This document shows, one piece after another, positions 1-6,617 of a stretch of 9,847 nucleotides of DNA (position 1 is the stretch's first letter; each line of letters opens with the position of its first letter). The DNA is from Dehalococcoidales bacterium (GTDB lineage Bacteria > Chloroflexota > Dehalococcoidia > Dehalococcoidales > UBA2162). The stretch covers positions 4,439-14,285 of the forward strand of contig NYYM01000033.1 in the NCBI GenBank assembly GCA_002685815.1, read 5' to 3'. Made by a program: the position numbers and the translations under genes. The notes below the pieces were generated by a model. The model had not been told where the DNA came from, searched no databases, and saw only the letters and a program-made list of their open reading frames with translations.

Positions 1-56
1 GCCTCATCATTGGCATCGATATCGACTCCCGAGTCAGCGTAGCTTTTCTTATTCAT
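1..56 (-). CDS. purM: phosphoribosylformylglycinamidine cyclo-ligase (AIR synthetase), N-terminal fragment
   Basis: Only the first 18 codons lie in the window; the rest runs off the left edge. The translation begins MNKKSYADSGVDIDANDEA, which matches the conserved PurM N-terminus (the SYxxxGVDID signature near the start). PurM closes the imidazole ring of formylglycinamidine ribonucleotide with ATP to give AIR in cytosolic purine synthesis. The start is supported by a strong Shine-Dalgarno sequence, GGGGAGG, five bases before the ATG at 56. The ATG lies inside the last codons of the upstream zinc-ribbon gene (8-base overlap), so the two are probably translationally coupled. The identification rests on one short signature but that signature is quite specific. 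Confidence 0.82.
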   Translation of the reverse strand, partial: MNKKSYADSGVDIDANDE

Positions 57-276
57 CGTTACCTCCCCGGCTGAATAAGCTCTTGCTCTTGGGTGGGTTC
101 ATCTCACCGCCACAGAGACGGTAATTTTCACAGGGGAAGAGACCTCTGGGCATGCTGTCTCTTTCTATGACCGACAATTGCCAAGCTTCGGCTCCCTCAA
201 GAAGTAGCTCAATGGCATACTTGTTGGAAACTTCATTCCCACATCGGTCGCAGACCAGCTTTTTTGGTGTTCCCAT
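49..276 (-). CDS. small cysteine-rich (zinc-ribbon-like) protein of unknown function
   Basis: A 75-residue protein starting MGTPKKLVCDRCGNEV. It has a CxxC pair at residues 9 and 12 and a second pair at 49 and 55 (CENYRLC), a spacing suited to one structural zinc ion, followed by a short basic, serine-rich tail. I do not recognise the family and assign no function. The ATG at 276 is preferred: it has GGGAG about ten bases upstream and begins just before the first cysteine pair. A GTG at 351 would add 25 residues of unremarkable sequence with no good ribosome site. The gene lies between the aminotransferase and purM on the same strand and overlaps the purM start by 8 bases, so it is likely co-transcribed with purM. 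The zinc-binding role is inferred from the cysteines only. Confidence 0.6.
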   Translation of the reverse strand: MGTPKKLVCDRCGNEVSNKYAIELLLEGAEAWQLSVIERDSMPRGLFPCENYRLCGGEMNPPKSKSLFSRGGNDE

Positions 277-381
277 TCCTGTCTTACTCCCTGAAATATG
301 GCTACCTCGTTCATCTACCCGGCTGTACCGATAGGGCCTGGTGCCGGCCACAGCCTCAAAGGGGGCCGAATATCCCGACCA

Positions 382-1578
382 TCAATCCTCCCGGCGGTAT
401 TTACTGACGAAGCGCTTCATTCGCGACAGGGCTTCTTCAATATCAGCCAACGAGGTGGCGTAACAACAGCGGATGTATCCCTCACCGTATTGGCCGAAGG
501 CGGATCCCGGGACTACGGCCACCTTTTCCTCGGTGAGTAATTTTTCAGCAAACTCATCAGAGGTCATACCGGTGCATCGTATCGAGGGGAAGGCGTAAAA
601 GGCCCCTTTGGGTTCAAAACAATCAAGACCAATATCACAGAGTCCTTTGACTATGAGCTTCCGTCGTCTGTCATAGTCCTTAGCCATCTCGGCCACGTTT
701 TTCTCCCCCGATTTCAGGGCCTCAATAGCGGCCACCTGGGCCATCGTTGGGACACACATCATCGTGTATTGGTGAATCTTGGTCATGGTGGCGATAATTT
801 CGCTGGGAGCCGCTGCGTAACCGATGCGCCAGCCGGTCATGGCATAGGCTTTGGAGAAACCGTTCAGCAAAATGGTGTTCTCTTTCATCCCCGGCAGAGC
901 GGCGACGCAGGTGTGTTCCACTCCATACACCAGTTTGGCATAAATCTCATCGGAGACTACCAACAGATTGCGACGCCGCACCACCTCGGCAATCCGGCTT
1001 AAGTCTTCCTTATCCATTACGGCTCCGGTCGGGTTGGAAGGATAACCGATAAGAATGGCCCTGGTCTTATCGGTAATTCGCGCTTCAATATCCTCAGCGC
1101 TGATTGCAAAGTTGTTTTCCTGGTAGGTAGGCACCATCACCGGCGTCCCCTCAGCTAGAACAACACTGGGATTATAGGAGACATAGCAAGGGTCAGGCAT
1201 AATAACCTCGTCGTCGGGGTTCAGGATAGCTCTCATGGCCAGGTCCATTCCCTCGCTGACTCCCACGGTTATTAACAATTCGTCGTCAGGGTTGTACTCC
1301 AGGTCATAGTTCTGATTCAGATATCGTGACAGTTCCTGGCGGAGCTCGATCATGCCTGAGTTCGAGGTGTACATGGTCTGGCCTTTTTCCAGGGATTTGA
1401 TTGCCGCCTCGCTAATGTGCCATGGGGTTGCATAGTCGGGCTCGCCTACCCCCAGTGAGATGACTCCTTCAATAGAGTGCAAGAGGTCAAAAAACCTCCT
1501 TATGCCCGAAGGCGACAAGCGATTGGCTCTTTCCGAGATATTGTATTTCCTGTCCGGACTACCTGGATTTATTGACAT
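382..1578 (-). CDS. PLP-dependent class I/II aminotransferase (aspartate aminotransferase-like)
   Basis: A 398-residue cytosolic fold-type I aminotransferase that moves an amino group between an amino acid and a 2-oxo acid through pyridoxal phosphate. Landmarks, numbered from the ATG at 1578: substrate/cofactor loop YPSNPTG at about 179-185 (Asn182), cofactor-ring Asp210 in VVSDEIY, PLP Schiff-base Lys243 in NGFSKAYAMTGWRIGY, and the carboxylate-binding Arg370 in GYIRCCYA. Length is usual for the AspC/PatA-like group. The start at 1578 is chosen over an in-frame GTG at 1593 because AGGAG lies five bases before the ATG, while the GTG has no ribosome site. It follows the Lrp/AsnC-family gene by about 40 bases on the same strand and may be controlled by it. 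The exact substrate (aspartate, alanine, aromatic or other) cannot be read from the sequence. Confidence 0.93.
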   Translation of the reverse strand: MSINPGSPDRKYNISERANRLSPSGIRRFFDLLHSIEGVISLGVGEPDYATPWHISEAAIKSLEKGQTMYTSNSGMIELRQELSRYLNQNYDLEYNPDDELLITVGVSEGMDLAMRAILNPDDEVIMPDPCYVSYNPSVVLAEGTPVMVPTYQENNFAISAEDIEARITDKTRAILIGYPSNPTGAVMDKEDLSRIAEVVRRRNLLVVSDEIYAKLVYGVEHTCVAALPGMKENTILLNGFSKAYAMTGWRIGYAAAPSEIIATMTKIHQYTMMCVPTMAQVAAIEALKSGEKNVAEMAKDYDRRRKLIVKGLCDIGLDCFEPKGAFYAFPSIRCTGMTSDEFAEKLLTEEKVAVVPGSAFGQYGEGYIRCCYATSLADIEEALSRMKRFVSKYRRED

Positions 1579-1618
1579 AACATCTCCTGACACGGCTGCG
1601 TGGTAACAAAAAGTGTCT

Positions 1619-2101
1619 TTAGAGTATTACTGGCTCCCTCTTGACCTCTTTTCTCTCACCTATGACTTCACCGTCTTCTTTGTATCGCTTGAGCACAAAT
1701 TGGGTGACCGTCCCCTGCACCCCTTCAACACGGGAAAGCTTCTGAGTTACAAGATCAGCTACCTCGTGGTTAGTTCTAGCCGACACCAGAACAAACAAAT
1801 CGTAACTACCCGAGATGAGGTAGACGGTGCGGGTCTGAGGGAAGCTGTAAATACGCTCGGCCACGGCGTCGAAGCCAACGTCTTTTTCCGGGGTAAGCTT
1901 GACTTCGATGAGAGCCAGTACATGCTCATCATCTACCTTATCCCAATTTACTAACGCCTTGTATTTAAGAATGACCCGATCTTTCTCGGATTGCTTGATG
2001 AAGTGAGTTACTCCGGTGGCGGAGATGCCGGTCACAGCCGAGATTTCTTTGGTGGAAGTGTGGGCATCGTTTTCCAGAATTCTGAGAATGTCCTTTTCCA
2101 T
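1619..2101 (-). CDS. Lrp/AsnC-family transcriptional regulator
   Basis: A 160-residue protein with the two-part Lrp/AsnC layout. An N-terminal winged helix-turn-helix lies at about residues 1-50 (MEKDILRILENDAHTSTKEI, then a recognition region TGISATGVTHFIKQ). A C-terminal RAM ligand-binding and oligomerisation domain lies at about 58-140, with the family's glycine-rich turn seen in SGSYDLFVLV. Such proteins bind DNA as dimers or octamers and sense amino acids. The tail after about 140 is charged and slightly longer than usual. The ATG at 2101 has GGAGGG eight bases upstream. It lies directly upstream of the aminotransferase gene, so amino-acid-responsive control of that gene is a reasonable inference. 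A palindrome and an extended -10 promoter lie just upstream of its start, consistent with autoregulation. Confidence 0.9.
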   Translation of the reverse strand: MEKDILRILENDAHTSTKEISAVTGISATGVTHFIKQSEKDRVILKYKALVNWDKVDDEHVLALIEVKLTPEKDVGFDAVAERIYSFPQTRTVYLISGSYDLFVLVSARTNHEVADLVTQKLSRVEGVQGTVTQFVLKRYKEDGEVIGERKEVKREPVIL

Positions 2102-2150
2102 TCGTTTAACCCTCCACTCGCTCGATTCGTGGCCACTGCTCTATCATCTC

Positions 2151-2179
2151 ATTATAGCAGAGTCAGAATGATTTGTTAT
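2151..2179 (-). promoter_or_regulatory. predicted promoter of the Lrp/AsnC-family gene (extended -10)
   Basis: On the minus strand the -10 box is a perfect TATAAT (plus-strand 2151-2156), preceded by TGC to make an extended -10 (TGCTATAAT). Seventeen bases upstream is ATAACA (2174-2179), four of six matches to the -35 consensus TTGACA. Transcription would begin near 2144, leaving a leader of about 40 bases before the ATG at 2101. This gives the regulator a promoter separate from gatCA. Confidence 0.6.
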
Positions 2180-2201
2180 TCCCGGTCCGGACTTGGGAAT
2201 A
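2177..2201. promoter_or_regulatory. nested palindrome, candidate operator for the adjacent Lrp/AsnC regulator
   Basis: TATTCCC at 2177-2183 is the exact inverse complement of GGGAATA at 2195-2201. Almost concentric inside it is the perfect 8-base palindrome GTCCGGAC (2185-2192). The element overlaps the predicted -35 box of the regulator promoter, where a bound protein would block RNA polymerase. No run of T follows on either strand, which argues against an intrinsic terminator for gatA. Binding by this regulator is inferred from position and symmetry alone. Confidence 0.4.
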
Positions 2202-2256
2202 CCCGACTCCCTGCTTTCACCACTACTTTCCTGTTTTTCAATCCGCTGTTTTCGAG

Positions 2257-3717
2257 TCATTGTATCTCGGGCCTCATTTTGTGCCACTCGGTTGCCTCTT
2301 GAAAGACGTGGGCTATTTTGAGGATAGTTTCCTCAGCAAAGGGTTTGGCGATGATTTGCATACCTACCGGCAGTCCCCCGGCGAAGCCTCCCGGAATGGA
2401 GATGGCCGGAACTCCGGCGATGTTGATGGGCAGGGTGCAGACATCACTCAGATACATCTGAAGGGGATCGTTCGTTTTTTCTCCGATTTTGAATGGGACG
2501 CTCGGGGAGGTGGGGGTTACTAGAGCATCGAATTTCTCAAACACTTCGTCGAACTCCCGTCTTATCAAGGTGCGCACCTTCTGAGCTTTGACGTAGTAGG
2601 CGTCGTAGTAGCCGGCTGACAAGGCGTAAGTACCCAGCATGATACGCCTTTTCACCTCGGGGCCAAAGCCATGCTGGCGGGTTTTTTCCATGTTCTCCCA
2701 CATATTCTGACCTTCCTGATAGGAGAAGCCGTACTTTACCCCGTCATAGCGGGCCAGGTTAGCTGAGGCTTCGGAAGGCGCGATGATGTAGTAGACCGCC
2801 AGTGCATATTCAGTACTTGGCAAGGATACCTCGTCCACCTGGGCTCCCAGTTCTTCCAGTTTACTGATAGCGACTCGTATGGCTGTTGCCACATCGGCCT
2901 GCATTCCCTCGACGAAATATTCCCTGGGGATTCCGATGCGCAATCCCTTGATGTCACCGGTCAAGCACTTGGTGTAGTCGGGGACTGGTTGCCCGGCCGA
3001 GGTAGAGTCCCGGCTGTCATACCCGGCGATTGCGTTCATCACCAGGGCGCAATCGGTAACATCTTTGGTAAGAGGTCCAATCTGGTCTAAAGAACTAGCA
3101 AAAGCGACCAGGCCGTATCGGCTTACCCTGCCGTAAGTCGGCTTCAGCCCGCTTACGCTGCAAAAACCGGCCGGTTGCCGGATGCTGCCCCCTGTGTCTG
3201 ATCCCAAAGCGTAGATAGCTTCATCAGCTGCTACGGCCGCGGCTGAACCTCCACTGCTTCCCCCGGGGACGCGGGACAGGTCCCAGGGATTATGAGTGAC
3301 GAACAGGGCCGAATTCTCTGTGGATGAGCCCATAGCAAACTCGTCCATATTAGCTTTACCTATGGTTACCATCCCGCGGTCGTTGAGCTTTTCTATGACC
3401 GTGGCGTTGTAGGGTGGCACAAAATTTTCCAGCATTCTTGAGGAACAGGTAGTCGGTATGTCTTGGATACACATGTTGTCCTTGATCAGGGCCGGAATAC
3501 CGGTAAGGAGGCTGGCTTTGCCTTCGGACAGCAGCCCATCAGCCTTTTGAGCCTGTTTCAAGGCCAGCTCGTCGGTGACTCTGACAAAGGCACCCAACTT
3601 CGGTTCAATCTGCCGGACGCGTTCAAGGCAGGCCTCGGTCAACTCAACTGAAGATAACTGCTTGCTCTTCAGTAACTGGTGTGCCTCGTGGATGGTTAAC
3701 TGGTGATAACTTGTTAT
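2257..3717 (-). CDS. gatA: Asp-tRNA(Asn)/Glu-tRNA(Gln) amidotransferase subunit A
   Basis: The glutaminase subunit of GatCAB: it releases ammonia from glutamine for amidation of Glu-tRNA(Gln) or Asp-tRNA(Asn) by GatB. The amidase-signature catalytic triad is present: Lys in ALIKDN, the cis-Ser in VPGGSSGGS, and the nucleophile Ser in [12 protein letters not shown]. The first standard start codon, TTG at 3642, would give 461 residues and cut into the conserved N-terminal helix. Reading on upstream in the same frame adds 25 residues including [20 protein letters not shown], a typical GatA N-terminus, before a TAA at 3730-3732. With the ATA at 3715-3717 as start the protein has 486 residues, and the triad falls at Lys79, Ser154 and Ser178, the numbering I recall for S. 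aureus GatA. It lies 31 bases after gatC. No gatB is in the window, so that subunit must be encoded elsewhere. Confidence 0.96.
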   Translation of the reverse strand: MTSYHQLTIHEAHQLLKSKQLSSVELTEACLERVRQIEPKLGAFVRVTDELALKQAQKADGLLSEGKASLLTGIPALIKDNMCIQDIPTTCSSRMLENFVPPYNATVIEKLNDRGMVTIGKANMDEFAMGSSTENSALFVTHNPWDLSRVPGGSSGGSAAAVAADEAIYALGSDTGGSIRQPAGFCSVSGLKPTYGRVSRYGLVAFASSLDQIGPLTKDVTDCALVMNAIAGYDSRDSTSAGQPVPDYTKCLTGDIKGLRIGIPREYFVEGMQADVATAIRVAISKLEELGAQVDEVSLPSTEYALAVYYIIAPSEASANLARYDGVKYGFSYQEGQNMWENMEKTRQHGFGPEVKRRIMLGTYALSAGYYDAYYVKAQKVRTLIRREFDEVFEKFDALVTPTSPSVPFKIGEKTNDPLQMYLSDVCTLPINIAGVPAISIPGGFAGGLPVGMQIIAKPFAEETILKIAHVFQEATEWHKMRPEIQ

Positions 3718-3728
3718 ATCCCGATCCT
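3715..3728 (-). promoter_or_regulatory. ribosome binding site and non-standard AUA start of gatA
   Basis: On the minus strand AGGA (plus-strand 3725-3728) is followed by seven bases and then ATA (3715-3717). This is ideal Shine-Dalgarno spacing for initiation exactly where the GatA N-terminus should begin. No ATG, GTG or TTG occurs in frame between the upstream TAA (3730-3732) and codon 26. A single C-to-T change at 3715 would convert ATG to ATA, so either a genuine rare start codon or a consensus error explains it. Confidence 0.6.
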
Positions 3729-3748
3729 GTTAATTGGTATAGTATCTG

Positions 3749-4036
3749 TTATTCGAGAACAGCCCGTACCCTGAAAAAGTCGTCCTCTTTCTGCGGGGCG
3801 TTGGCCAGTGCTTTGCCAGGAGGCAAAGAAGGGGCTGTTTCGTCTTCACTAACCACATTCAGAAGGGCACCGGATTGGGCGGTGGGAGGAATATCGCTGG
3901 TATCTACCTGTTGCAGAATCTCGAAGTTCTCCAGGATATCAGAGAGTTGCTCGGTCAGTCTTTCCACATCTTCCTCGGTCAGTCCTAATCGGGCCAGACG
4001 GGCGATATGCAGGACTTCCTGGTGGCTTATTTTCAT
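3749..4036 (-). CDS. gatC: Asp-tRNA(Asn)/Glu-tRNA(Gln) amidotransferase subunit C
   Basis: A 95-residue protein, the usual GatC length. It has the family's N-terminal helical part (HIARLARLGLTEEDVERLTEQ, residues about 10-30), the hydrophobic stretch LSDILENFEILQQVDTSDIPP, and a C-terminal segment FFRVRAVLE that matches the conserved FxVPxVLE-like ending. GatC wraps around GatA and GatB and stabilises the GatCAB complex. The ATG at 4036 has GGGAG seven bases upstream. It is the first gene of the gatCA unit, behind a promoter at 4077-4106. Confidence 0.94.
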   Translation of the reverse strand: MKISHQEVLHIARLARLGLTEEDVERLTEQLSDILENFEILQQVDTSDIPPTAQSGALLNVVSEDETAPSLPPGKALANAPQKEDDFFRVRAVLE

Positions 4037-4076
4037 CGCTTGACTCCCAAGTTATTTCGCGTGGATTTGTCTTGAA

Positions 4077-4106
4077 ATTATAGCACCCGGGACTGAGTAT
4101 CCGCAA
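4077..4106 (-). promoter_or_regulatory. predicted gatCA promoter (extended -10)
   Basis: On the minus strand TTGCGG (plus-strand 4101-4106) is separated by 18 bases from TATAAT (4077-4082), which is preceded by TGC to give the extended -10 TGCTATAAT. Transcription would start near 4070, about 34 bases before the gatC ATG. It is divergent from the promoter of the NfeD-like gene, whose -10 lies only about 12 bases beyond this -35, so RNA polymerases at the two sites probably compete. Confidence 0.65.
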
Positions 4107-4117
4107 CAGAGCTATCC

Positions 4118-4126
4118 TGTTATAAT
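4118..4126 (+). promoter_or_regulatory. predicted extended -10 of the NfeD-like gene; near-leaderless transcript
   Basis: TGTTATAAT at 4118-4126 is a perfect extended -10 (TGnTATAAT). I see no convincing -35 (TATCCG at 17-base spacing). Transcription six or seven bases downstream would begin at about 4132-4133, exactly at the GTG at 4133 and nine bases before the in-frame ATG at 4142. The mRNA would therefore be leaderless or carry only a very short leader. Confidence 0.5.
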
Positions 4127-4132
4127 GAGGAC

Positions 4133-4552
4133 GTGAGACACATGAAAGGCAGACTCATACTGGCAATTGCCAGCACTATTCTGGAGGAGGGGGCAATAGT
4201 TGTAATTGTGCTCTGGGGTCTACCTCGGATAGATATTTTGATTCCGTTCTGGGGTCTAGCTTTTATCATGATCGGTTGGGCCGCCTATTCCATCTTTACT
4301 TTTCGTCTCGGTACCACCGCCTTGATGAGAGAGCACGTTGTTGGTTTGCCCAACATGATCGGCACTGTAGGCAAAGCCACAAACTCATTGGCTCCGGAGG
4401 GTCTTGTTAAGATTCATGGCGAATTCTGGATAGCAATATCGTCTGGCAGAGATATTAAAAAGGGCAAGGAAATTACGGTCGTGGGCCAGGACAGACTCAA
4501 ACTGGTGGTTGACGAGAGTGCCGCTCCGGATAGACGAGAGCGTCTCGCCTGA
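4133..4552 (+). CDS. short NfeD-family membrane protein
   Basis: A 139-residue protein (136 if started at the ATG at 4142). Two hydrophobic segments at about residues 7-29 and 33-57 should span the membrane. They are followed by an NfeD-type OB-fold at about 70-128 (VGKATNSLAPEGLVKIHGEF, then WIAIS, IKKGKEITVVG, LKLVVD), the family pattern of a beta-barrel with a conserved LxPxGxVxIxGExW core. Short NfeD proteins usually pair with a stomatin/SPFH protein in membrane quality control. None is found here, so it is an orphan in this window. It diverges from gatC across about 96 bases. GTG at 4133 or ATG at 4142 could be the start: GAGG (4127-4130) is 11 bases before the ATG but only two before the GTG. 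Its 3' end is only 18 bases from the end of the converging pseudogene. Confidence 0.83.
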   Translation: MRHMKGRLILAIASTILEEGAIVVIVLWGLPRIDILIPFWGLAFIMIGWAAYSIFTFRLGTTALMREHVVGLPNMIGTVGKATNSLAPEGLVKIHGEFWIAISSGRDIKKGKEITVVGQDRLKLVVDESAAPDRRERLA

Positions 4553-4570
4553 CCGATGTCGAGCAAGAGA

Positions 4571-5737
4571 TTAGTTTAGTCGGTAAAAAAAAGAGATTAC
4601 CACCAGCACCGCCCCGCCAATCAGAAGGCTCAGGCTGAATACCTCCAAGGGTTTCAGCATATTATCGACAAATTCATCATCCAGGTCTCCAGGTGGGTCG
4701 GTACACCGGCTAGAAGAGTTTGCCCCTCGCTAAAATACCTTGCTATCCAGATACCGCCGTACTAAACGGCCCCGTAAACCAGCAATGGGACTCCCAGGTA
4801 GCGAGTGATATCCCTCAATTACGGACAATAGGACGATACCCAGAACAGACAGGGCGATAATGACCATGAGGAGTCCATAGCTCACCTGAAAATAGCCAAC
4901 GTATTGCCTGGCTCGCCCAAGTTCCCGTTCAGCGGTGGACAGCCCGAGGCCAATGTCCGACCGTATCCCGCTACCGAAGATACTTTCATCCAACCGGTAG
5001 GTCGATGGCACCAGCTCCGAAAATTGGCTATAGAACTGGTCAAAGTATGTTGCGCGCAGGTTTAGGGGTATCGCTACCAGTTTCGGTGGTGGCGGTTCGA
5101 CAAATACTTGACGTACCCTGTTTTTCAAGTTTTCCTTGACCACTTCCAGAGAAATCGAGGTCTCTAACGTCTGGGTTTCGCCAAGTAGATAGTCAAATAT
5201 CGGGGCAGAGCCGGTAACGATCTATGCTTTGAGTGAAGATTCGGCATCGCTGACGGCGGCTGCTATGTGCACATCCAGGTTTTCTATTTCAACGGGGATG
5301 GTTCTCGTAAGTTGCTGTTCGATAAACTCTCCGGCCTGAGAAGACATGTCGACATTGTCGAGCGCTGCCGAAACAAAATCAGGGCTGAGAAAGGTGTTCT
5401 TTCCTATCGATACAAGCTCCAGGCTCTGGGTTTCTCCCAGTACGTAAGCGAAACGGAATGGATGGCCGAGTTTGACCGTTCCTTTATCAGGGGCTCGAGG
5501 TTGGAGACAGTCTTGTATATTGCTTCGTTTAGGTCCGGCATTTGCGATGGAGCTTCTATATGGACGAATTCCTCTACCGCTGCGGATAGGTCCAACTTGT
5601 CAAGCTCGGAGGTTACGAAATCCGGATCCAGGGCAGTATTCGTTATCGCATATCCCAAGCCAAAAACAGCCAGCGAGAAAAACAGGACAAAACTGAACAA
5701 ACTGAGGCCAGGTTTTTCAAGAAAGTCACTTGTGCAT
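4571..5737 (-). pseudogene. broken gene for a membrane-anchored protein with duplicated ectodomain
   Basis: Pieces in several minus-strand frames join into one protein of about 385-390 residues. The N-terminal part reads LEKPGLSLFSFVLFFSLAVF, a membrane helix, followed by an ectodomain. The frame breaks near 5447-5452 after IHSV and resumes as AYVLGETQSLELVSI. An in-frame TAG lies at 5222-5224 (after SSLKA). Coding continues through VVKENLKNRVRQVFV to a second helix (YGLLMVIIALSVLGIVLLSV). Near 4777-4785 it shifts again (VYGAV, a TAG at 4762-4764, then YGGIWIARYFSEGQTLLAGV), and near 4661-4677 it shifts back to KPLEVFSLSLLIGGAVLVVI, a third helix ending at a TAA at 4571. The only upstream ATG (5737) needs one more shift to join the frame. 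Family unknown to me; a three-helix envelope protein with a repeated extracytoplasmic domain is inferred. Codon-level sense is well preserved, so the decay is recent, unless the sequence is faulty. Confidence 0.8.
5171..5640 (-). repeat. degenerate tandem duplication inside the pseudogene (about 80-85 codons per unit)
   Basis: Two units of the ectodomain begin NTALDPDFVTSELDKLDLS (from 5640) and NTFLSPDFVSAALDNVDMS (from 5398) and end YVLGETQSLE (from 5446) and YLLGETQTLE (from 5191). The unit starts are 242 bases apart, one short of 81 codons. That independently places a one-base loss between them, in agreement with the reading-frame break near 5450. The unit ends are 255 bases (85 codons) apart. 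The similarity is mostly at the protein level, which points to an old duplication. Confidence 0.72.
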
Positions 5738-5902
5738 CTGCTCCAGGCCTATTTAAGACTTACAGCCGTTTCACTGCACCCGGTTAATTCTGGTTTCTAA
5801 TTCTAACACAGCTATCCCGGATACAGTTAGTGCAACACTCATTTTTCGCTGGGGTAAATCGTATTTTCTGGCATCCTCACGGCAGATTGTGGATCAGCCC
5901 CC

Positions 5903-5963
5903 TTGCTACAAGCGCTTGTTGGAAGTTATTATATAGAAAGCCCAATTTACCGGATTTGGGCTT
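5903..5963 (+). promoter_or_regulatory. possible weak promoter and leader hairpin before the rhomboid gene
   Basis: The stretch 5738-5986 carries no gene I can support. Within it TTGCTA (5903-5908) and TATTAT (5927-5932) are 18 bases apart and could serve as a weak promoter. Just downstream, AAGCCCAA (5938-5945) pairs perfectly with TTGGGCTT (5956-5963) around a 10-base loop. No T-run follows, so it is not a normal terminator. It would sit at the 5' end of the rhomboid mRNA, about 25 bases before the preferred start. Confidence 0.3.
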
Positions 5964-5986
5964 GTCGGAGAGAGAACGAGAAACCA

Positions 5987-6583
5987 TTGGCAAACCGAAT
6001 AAGGTTCCGAGACAACGGGGGTTTTAGCTTGGGCCCAATAGGCTTTTTGATATCGGCCAACCTGATATTGTGGCTGGCTACTTCGATACGGCCCGACCTC
6101 TTTATCAGGCTGTTCGGTCTGTCACTGGTGACCTTCTTATCACAGCCCTGGACCATGCTGACAAATATGTTCATTCACGCCCCGTTTCCCACCCTGGGCC
6201 ACATTCTGGCCAACATGCTTACCCTTTTCTTCTTCGGAAGTCGACTAATGAGCATGATCGGCGAGAAGAATTTTTTCTTTGTTTATTTTCTAGGCGGACT
6301 ACTGGGGAACGTGCTCTTTTTGCTGATGGCAAACCCTTTCTCCACAGCCATTGGTGCCTCGGGAGCTGTTTTCGCTGTGGGCGGAGCGTTAACCGTGCTG
6401 AGGCCGAAACTGACCGTTTTCATCTTTCCCATTCCGGTTCCCATACCCCTGTGGATAGCCGTTATCGGCGGATTCGTAGTGATTTCCTTTTTTCCCGGTG
6501 TGGCCTGGCAGGCGCATCTGGGAGGCATACTGGTAGGTCTGACGGCAGGGTACCTTTTCCGGAAATCGCCCCGCTTCTACTAG
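5987..6583 (+). CDS. rhomboid-family intramembrane serine protease
   Basis: A polytopic membrane protein of 198 residues (TTG start at 5987), with about six hydrophobic segments. Catalytic features seen: the nucleophile Ser125 in the GASGA motif and the His177 of AHLGGILVGL in the last helix, together forming the rhomboid Ser-His dyad. His64, His72 and Asn76 in the HxxxxxxxHxxxN region (MFIHAPFPTLGHILANM) match the conserved second-helix pattern. Rhomboids cleave transmembrane substrates within the bilayer. The substrate here is unknown. The open frame reaches back to a TTG at 5903 (226 residues), but the extra residues overlap the predicted hairpin and look non-conserved. The TTG at 5987 gives the familiar layout of a short charged segment (RIRFRDN) before the first helix. 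Neither start has a good ribosome site, so the N-terminus is uncertain. Confidence 0.9.
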   Translation: MANRIRFRDNGGFSLGPIGFLISANLILWLATSIRPDLFIRLFGLSLVTFLSQPWTMLTNMFIHAPFPTLGHILANMLTLFFFGSRLMSMIGEKNFFFVYFLGGLLGNVLFLLMANPFSTAIGASGAVFAVGGALTVLRPKLTVFIFPIPVPIPLWIAVIGGFVVISFFPGVAWQAHLGGILVGLTAGYLFRKSPRFY

Positions 6584-6617
6584 ACGAACGGAAGAAAGGC
6601 TGTTATCTAAAACCATA

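Noticed and set aside
1576..1593. GTG at 1593 as the aminotransferase start.
   Set aside because: It has no Shine-Dalgarno sequence, and the AGGAG that serves the ATG at 1578 lies within its first codons.
3681..4043. A 120-codon plus-strand open frame over gatC.
   Set aside because: It is an antisense shadow of gatC, which has clear family features and a good ribosome site.
4730..5224. Reading the internal TAG codons of the broken minus-strand gene as recoded (for example pyrrolysine).
   Set aside because: TAG ends other intact genes here (rhomboid, crotonase, SDR). The TAG at 4730-4732 appears only in a shifted frame, and several frameshifts accompany the two real TAGs, so gene decay explains the data better.
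5267..5800. A 177-codon plus-strand open frame.
   Set aside because: It is antisense to the broken membrane-protein gene, whose conserved internal repeats and membrane helices show that the minus strand is the coding one; the plus-strand translation shows no recognisable motif.
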